Assembly (NCBI RefSeq): GCF_902374955.1
Contig: NZ_CABKRX010000039.1
Span: forward strand, 8,725-72,724
Source: Bacillus massilioanorexius
Lineage (GTDB): Bacteria; Bacillota; Bacilli; Bacillales; DSM-1321
Length of the DNA: 64,000 nt
Direction of reading: 5' to 3'
The position numbers were made by a program, and so were the translations under genes. Position 1 is the stretch's first letter. Each line of letters begins with the position of its first letter. Shown here piece by piece: positions 59,627 to 64,000 of the stretch. The notes beneath the pieces were generated by a model, which was given only the letters and a program-made list of their open reading frames with translations, did no database searches and was not told the origin of the DNA.

Positions 59627-61036
59627 GTGAGCATAAATGAACAAAGAGCATTAGAGAGAGCCATTGATGAAATCACAGAAATTGCTACTGGTTTTGGATT
59701 AGACTTTTACCCGATGAGATATGAAATTTGTCCAAGTGAGATAATATATACATTTGGTGCCTATGGAATGCCAACACGTTTCTCACATTGGAGTTTTGGA
59801 AAGCAATTTCATAAAATGAAACTGCACTATGACTTTGGTTTAAGCAAAATTTATGAATTAGTAATCAATTCAAACCCTTGTTACGCATTTTTATTAGATT
59901 CTAATTCTTTAATTCAAAATAAGTTAATTGTTGCTCATGTGTTAGCTCATTGTGATTTCTTCAAAAATAATATACGGTTTCAAAATACAAAACGAGACAT
60001 GGTTGAAAGCATGGCAGCTACAGCTGATCGCATTCGCCAATACGAAATTGAATACGGTAAGAGAGAAGTCGAAACATTTTTAGATGCTGTTTTGTCGATT
60101 GAAGAGCATATTGACCCCGCTTTACTCCGTCCTGCTTCCACTATTATTTTGGAGGATGAGGAAGAAGAAATTAAGAAAAGCATTTCTACGTATGATGATT
60201 TGTGGAACTTAGATAAGAAAGAAGTGAAAAAAGAATTACCAAAGAAAAAGTATAAAAAGTTCCCACCTCAACCACAAAAAGATTTATTATTGTTTATTCA
60301 GCAGTACAGTCGAGAGCTAGAGGATTGGCAACGCGATATTTTAACGATGATGAGAGAAGAAATGCTGTATTTTTGGCCACAGCTTGAAACGAAAATCATG
60401 AATGAGGGCTGGGCTAGTTATTGGCACCAAAGAATTCTCCGTGAAATGGACTTAACATCGGGGGAGTCTTTAGAATTTGCGAAGCTTAACGCTGGCGTAG
60501 TGCAGCCATCCCGCACAAGCATTAACCCATATTACTTAGGCTTAAAAATCTTTGAAGACATTGAAGAGCGTTACAACAATCCTACTGACGAAATGATTCG
60601 AAGAGGTGTGAAACCAAACTCAGGTCGTGAGCAGATGTTTGAGGTACGTGAAGTTGAATCTGATATTTCCTTCTTACGCAATTATTTAACAAAAGACCTT
60701 GTGATGAGAGAGGATATGTATTTGTTCCAGAAGCAAGGGAAAGATTACAAGGTGGTAGACAAAGAATGGACGCATGTACGCGATCAGCTCGTCAATATGC
60801 GGGTGAATGGTGGCTTCCCTTATATCACGGTGAATGATGGCGATTATTTACGGAATGGTGAGTTGTACCTAAAACATTGGTATGAAGGTATTGAACTTGA
60901 TGTAAAGTATTTAGAAAAAGTAATGCCTTATATTTATCAGCTTTGGGGCCGTGGTGTTCATATGGAGACGAAGGTTGAGGAAAAGCCAATTCTATATACG
61001 TATGATAGTAAGGGGATTTATAAGAAGTATTTGTAA
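59627..61036 (+). CDS. spoVR: SpoVR family stage V sporulation protein
   Basis: A 469-aa protein of the SpoVR/YcgB family, required for normal spore cortex in B. subtilis. Typical segments are GLDFYPMRYEICPSEIIYTFGAYGMPTRFSHWSFGKQF, MNEGWASYWHQRILREMDLT and NPYYLGLKIFEDIEERYNNP. GTG at 59627 follows AAAAGGGGGG and gives the family length; the longer frame from 59552 has no ribosome site. It is the functional partner of prkA and yhbH, which here lie 43 kb away. The gap 59247-59626 holds the vpr and spoVR promoters but I could not assign them. Confidence 0.95.
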   Translation: MSINEQRALERAIDEITEIATGFGLDFYPMRYEICPSEIIYTFGAYGMPTRFSHWSFGKQFHKMKLHYDFGLSKIYELVINSNPCYAFLLDSNSLIQNKLIVAHVLAHCDFFKNNIRFQNTKRDMVESMAATADRIRQYEIEYGKREVETFLDAVLSIEEHIDPALLRPASTIILEDEEEEIKKSISTYDDLWNLDKKEVKKELPKKKYKKFPPQPQKDLLLFIQQYSRELEDWQRDILTMMREEMLYFWPQLETKIMNEGWASYWHQRILREMDLTSGESLEFAKLNAGVVQPSRTSINPYYLGLKIFEDIEERYNNPTDEMIRRGVKPNSGREQMFEVREVESDISFLRNYLTKDLVMREDMYLFQKQGKDYKVVDKEWTHVRDQLVNMRVNGGFPYITVNDGDYLRNGELYLKHWYEGIELDVKYLEKVMPYIYQLWGRGVHMETKVEEKPILYTYDSKGIYKKYL

Positions 61037-61042
61037 TAAAGG

Positions 61043-61070
61043 AAGTCAACGAGTAATCGTTGGCTTTTTT
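61043..61070 (+). terminator. intrinsic terminator after spoVR
   Basis: Arms GTCAACGA and TCGTTGGC with a four-base loop and TTTTTT. Confidence 0.8.
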
Positions 61071-61270
61071 GCTATGTTTTAAAAGAATGTTACCAGAGCT
61101 TTTTTATATAATGCGACGAGGTAGGATAGTGCATTAAGGTTTAATTTGACGAAATAAATATAAGCCCTAAGATTGAATTTGATTACAACCACGAACCTAT
61201 GGATAATAAATTAGAAATGTTAAAATTTTTCATATAAAACAACTGATTGTGGCATATAGAGGTGTATTTT

Positions 61271-61463
61271 ATGAAAAGAGTTAATTTGACAGTTATATTT
61301 GCTTTAAGCATATCAATCCTTCTCATAAGATGTAGTAATAAAAATGGAGAGATTTTCATCTGAAAACACATCTTTATTTTGTACTTTTAAAAATAAGAAA
61401 CTAAACTTTAGTTTCAAAGTTCCAAAAGAGGTAGCAGAATACCAATCAGAGCCGTCATATTGA
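61271..61463 (+). pseudogene. possible broken small lipoprotein gene
   Basis: ATG at 61271 opens a frame that reads MKRVNLTVIFALSISILLI followed by RCSNKNG, like a signal with a degraded lipobox, and stops at 61361. The following 100 bases stay open in another frame and end in VAEYQSEPSY just before a terminator (61452-61475). The two pieces may be parts of one former lipoprotein gene. No ribosome site of note was found. The rest of 61071-61654 shows no gene. Confidence 0.35.
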
Positions 61464-61475
61464 CGGTTTTTATTT
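61452..61475 (+). terminator. intrinsic terminator
   Basis: Arms CCGTCA and TGACGG with a three-base loop, then TTTTTATTT. The stop of the broken lipoprotein frame lies inside it. Confidence 0.65.
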
Positions 61476-61654
61476 ATGGATAAGAGGGCATTTTTTGTTG
61501 AAGAAAATTATTAGAATGTAGTGGTTTCCCGTTAATATCTCAATTAGAAGTCTCTTCAGCACCTTCCCATCCTACCAATCTCTTTATATACATGTATTTA
61601 CAATATATGGTAACATGATGGTGGTGCCTATTCAGATAGGACGGAGGAAGAACT

Positions 61655-61894
61655 ATGAATGATGAGTCTATCATCTGGTTGTTAGGCTTGCTTGTATTCG
61701 AAATTTCCAATGTGTTGGCTTTTTTGACTACCTTCATAAAATCGAAATGGCTGGGGGTTAGTGGGGGCATAATATTAATCCTATCTCCGTTACGAACGTT
61801 CAAGCTTGTCGCTCTATATGATGAAGGTGGATTTGGGGCAGGAATTGTTTCGATTCTATTCGGTTTTCTGTATTTCTTGAACGAGGTTCTCTAA
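61655..61894 (+). CDS. hypothetical membrane protein, 79 aa
   Basis: A small protein with three hydrophobic segments (SIIWLLGLLVFEISNVLAFLTTFI, LGVSGGIILILSPL, AGIVSILFGFLYFLNEVL). The ATG lies seven bases after a strong CGGAGG site. I do not recognise the family. It is flanked by decayed genes. The following gap 61895-62254 contains only very short frames. Confidence 0.6.
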   Translation: MNDESIIWLLGLLVFEISNVLAFLTTFIKSKWLGVSGGIILILSPLRTFKLVALYDEGGFGAGIVSILFGFLYFLNEVL

Positions 61895-62254
61895 ATCGCC
61901 ATTCGAGCTAATAAAGCAAAGAAGAATGGTAAATCTATTTAGCAACACCCATTAGAAAACTCCTTATATAATATAAATTGTCTTATTAAGAGGAGCTATA
62001 TGACATGTGCTTGGCAACTTGAAATTAAAAGATGAAACTGATAGACAACAAGGTGGAATGATAATGAAGTTCCTTGATATATATGAAAATAGTTTTAAAT
62101 GATTAAAGAAGAAATTAAGTTTTGGACACTGATCAAAATTATTTGATGTATTTCTATATTAGATTTTATGAATAAATGTTATTAAACAAACGGAGCAGAA
62201 TAGCGTTAGGAGACTATAGAGTTTTTAGTCAATTAATTAAAGAAGGATATTTTT

Positions 62255-62632
62255 TATGTTTAACGGATTTTATTTGTTAGTGGTGTACTCGTTTTTTAGG
62301 TGTGGTTATTGGTGGTTTTTTCTTCAGTGATAGTTTAGCTGACAACATAGATGATAACTCCAAACATGAAATAAAAATAACTTATCCTCAAAATGGACAA
62401 GGGCAAACGTTTGGTTCAGCAGCAGGTGCTTCTTCTTATGAGAATGAACCTGATTTAATTAGAGCTTACGGAATAGACGGTTAGGGTATGTAAAAAAGGA
62501 AGATTTGGATGATCCACATCCTAACACCCCTGAAGAAGCAGTTAAACTTACAAATGAAGCTAAATCAAGAGAAATTCCTTTGTATGATGTTGATGGTGAG
62601 ACCATTATTGGTAAGTTTACTGTAGGAGAATA
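62255..62632 (+). pseudogene. frame-disrupted hypothetical gene
   Basis: An ATG at 62255 follows AAGAAGG. The coding pattern then continues in a second frame from about 62296 (LGVVIGGFFFSDSLADN), where a T6 run is one base out of phase, to a stop at 62482; it resumes in a third frame as GYVKKEDLDDPHPNTPEEAV and runs to 62632. Two frame changes thus break one hydrophobic-start, acidic-tail protein of about 125 aa. I do not recognise the family. Decay is likely, but assembly errors at homopolymers could also give this. Confidence 0.55.
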
Positions 62633-62838
62633 AAATTTGTTCTATTTATTGAACAGGTTCTATTTATAGTATAGAGGTAGTGTTATTAAAGTAACAGGTA
62701 CTTTACTACAATATCAAGCGCTCTGTGATAGCCTTTTTCTGTTAAGGAGCTAACAGGGCAGTTTAACTAAGGAATAATTTCCTAAATACTGTATTGAAGT
62801 AAAATAAATCATGGAAAGATACTTGGAAGGAGGTTGTA

Positions 62839-63501
62839 ATGAAAAAGTTTATAGTAGTGGGAGTATCGATTTTATTAGTGGTGTTTACATCACTATTCTT
62901 AATTTATAAATTTTATAAGATAGAACTTTTTAAATCCTATTATGATACAAATAAAGTGAAAAAAGTTGGAAATATCGTATTTCATTATAACCCAGAAAGT
63001 GAAGAGAAAGTTGAAGGGATAGAAGATTATCTTAGGAAAATTACTTCATTTCAAAAAGAATGGTTCAATTATGTTGTTAAAAAAGAAATTCATATTTTTT
63101 TAGGGAAAAGTGATGAAGAATTACAACATGATGATAAAGGAAGTTACTACGAATATTTGAAAATAATATACTTAAATAGTGAGATGGAAAAAGAACAATT
63201 TGACAATATACTAGCCCATGAATTAGCTCATTTATATTTTACTGAATATGTCAAGGACCAAAATATCAATGTAGACGACATCCCATTGTGGTTTCATGAA
63301 GGTATTGCTATGTCTTTTGCTCAAAGGCTTAGCCCTTCTACTATTACAGAACGAGTAGTCAAAAGTGAGCCTTTGATGGATATATCCCCGAAAAAAATGG
63401 ATGATGGGAAAAATGCTTACTATGGTTCACAATATATTGAAATGATGTTTGCAGTTGAATATATTATTCACCAAAAAAAATTACAGTTATTAATCAGGTA
63501 A
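62839..63501 (+). CDS. membrane-anchored HExxH metalloprotease-like protein, N-terminal piece
   Basis: This 220-aa frame has an N-terminal membrane helix (residues 4-23) and a peptidase-MA-like catalytic site: H127-E-L-A-H131 in NILAHELAHLYF, with PLWFHEGIAMSF giving a likely third ligand, Glu154. After the A8 tract at 63473-63480 it reads a few extra residues (LQLLIR) and stops. With one more A the frame would join the next frame directly. The two pieces together would make one protein of about 372 aa. The start follows GGAAGGAGG. Confidence 0.72.
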   Translation: MKKFIVVGVSILLVVFTSLFLIYKFYKIELFKSYYDTNKVKKVGNIVFHYNPESEEKVEGIEDYLRKITSFQKEWFNYVVKKEIHIFLGKSDEELQHDDKGSYYEYLKIIYLNSEMEKEQFDNILAHELAHLYFTEYVKDQNINVDDIPLWFHEGIAMSFAQRLSPSTITERVVKSEPLMDISPKKMDDGKNAYYGSQYIEMMFAVEYIIHQKKLQLLIR

Positions 63502-63956
63502 TTAATGAGATGGGGAAAGGTACCTCATTTAGAAAGGCATTTGAAAATTTAACTCAAATTAAATTAGATTCTTTTCATTCATTCTTTGATAGTGATATTA
63601 AATCTCTGAAAGAAATAGAGGACTTATTCAACAATCGAAAGTATGAAAAGGTTAAAAATCAAATTCTGTTTATATTTGAAGAAAAAGGGTTTTACTTTAA
63701 TGAAGCACCATTACTTTTACAATATCTAGTAGACATATACGTTAAAGAAAAAGATTATAAAGAAGCTGAAAGATATTTAGTAAAATATACTGAATATGTT
63801 GATACCCCTTCCATTTATGAGAAATTATCTAATATATCATTGTTCTATGATAAGAAATTAGCTATTAAATATGCTGAAAAGGCAGTTAAATCAGCAGAAA
63901 GAAAAGATTGGAATGTTGAAATATATAAGGACCAATTAAATGAACTATTAAAATAA
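63483..63956 (+). pseudogene. C-terminal piece of the split metalloprotease-like gene
   Basis: This frame begins without its own start (TVINQVINEMGKGTSFRKAFENLTQ), exactly where the frame at 62839 loses phase. The remaining part, QIKLDSFHSFFDSDIKSL followed by helical pairs such as FNNRKYEKVKNQILFIFEEKG and YVKEKDYKEAERYLVKYTEY, resembles TPR repeats. An ATG at 63510 exists but has only a weak ribosome site, so separate translation is doubtful. The last 44 bases of the window hold nothing clear. Confidence 0.65.
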
Positions 63957-64000
63957 TAGATTAGGCAGTATCTCATGGTGGTTTCATATGGGTAAATATA

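Noticed and set aside
61895..62254. Very short frames with weak ribosome sites
   Set aside because: Products of 11-12 residues with no conserved feature; no basis to call genes.

Overview
The window looks like chromosomal DNA of a low-GC, spore-forming member of the Bacillaceae. Sporulation genes (prkA, yhbH, spoVR, a SleL/YaaH-type cortex hydrolase) lie beside homologues of the Bacillus subtilis yhb, yhc and yhd regions (queG, yhbB, trmL, yhcV, yhcT, yhcU, yhdB). RNA-level and promoter signals are also Bacillus-like: a TPP riboswitch, many intrinsic terminators, strong AGGAGG ribosome sites, TTG and GTG starts. There is no rRNA, no CRISPR array and no intact insertion sequence. One tRNA gene, Gly(UCC), is present.

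Layout. 0-4.6 kb: a TPP-riboswitch-controlled thiazole operon (tenI-thiS-thiG-thiF, without thiO) next to a decayed FtsX-type permease. 4.7-8.7 kb: a DUF2325 protein, an esterase, an orphan amino-acid-binding lipoprotein whose promoter carries an ARG-box-like site, a ChrA-type transporter, and tRNA-Gly. 8.9-18.2 kb: tRNA-modification and sporulation genes (queG, trmL, prkA, yhbH), with two small proteins of 29 and 59 residues. 18.3-20.4 kb: a PadR/DUF1700/DUF4097 operon and an FhuF-type remnant. 20.5-30.8 kb: a PTS-EIIC-like protein with a structured leader, a D,D-carboxypeptidase, an LCP ligase, cutC, a metallo-hydrolase/TetR pair with its operator, a beta-propeller exoprotein and a 3-methyladenine glycosylase.

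31-38.5 kb is a self-contained chitobiose/cellobiose module: four AACACTA repeats, a near-consensus sigma-54 promoter, PTS IIB-IIC-IIA, a family 4 phospho-glycosidase, a ChbG-type deacetylase, and a convergent LevR/CelR-type sigma-54 activator. 38.6-45.7 kb: a peptide transporter, alanine dehydrogenase with a PucR-family regulator (AdeR-like), EcsC, and a Pit/DUF47 phosphate transport pair. 46-56.7 kb: yhcT-yhcU, a BdbC/thioredoxin pair, yhdB, a secreted M14 carboxypeptidase, SleL, VanZ, a YrzI-like microprotein, a winged-helix regulator, and LemA/TPM. 56.8-61 kb: a Vpr-type secreted subtilase and SpoVR. 61-64 kb is an accessory stretch with several frame-disrupted genes, including a membrane metalloprotease split at an A8 tract.

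Most notable signals: (1) four helically phased TTAAGA/TTAGAT direct repeats at the same distance from the -10 of both the D,D-carboxypeptidase and vanZ promoters, with a weaker version before the LCP gene, suggesting one envelope regulon; (2) the complete sigma-54 module with candidate enhancer repeats; (3) a degenerate MITE-like repeat family with GGCTGTTTTC ends; (4) several microproteins with good ribosome sites; (5) homopolymer-associated frame breaks at the right end. I did not find a clear, wholly new defence or biosynthetic system.
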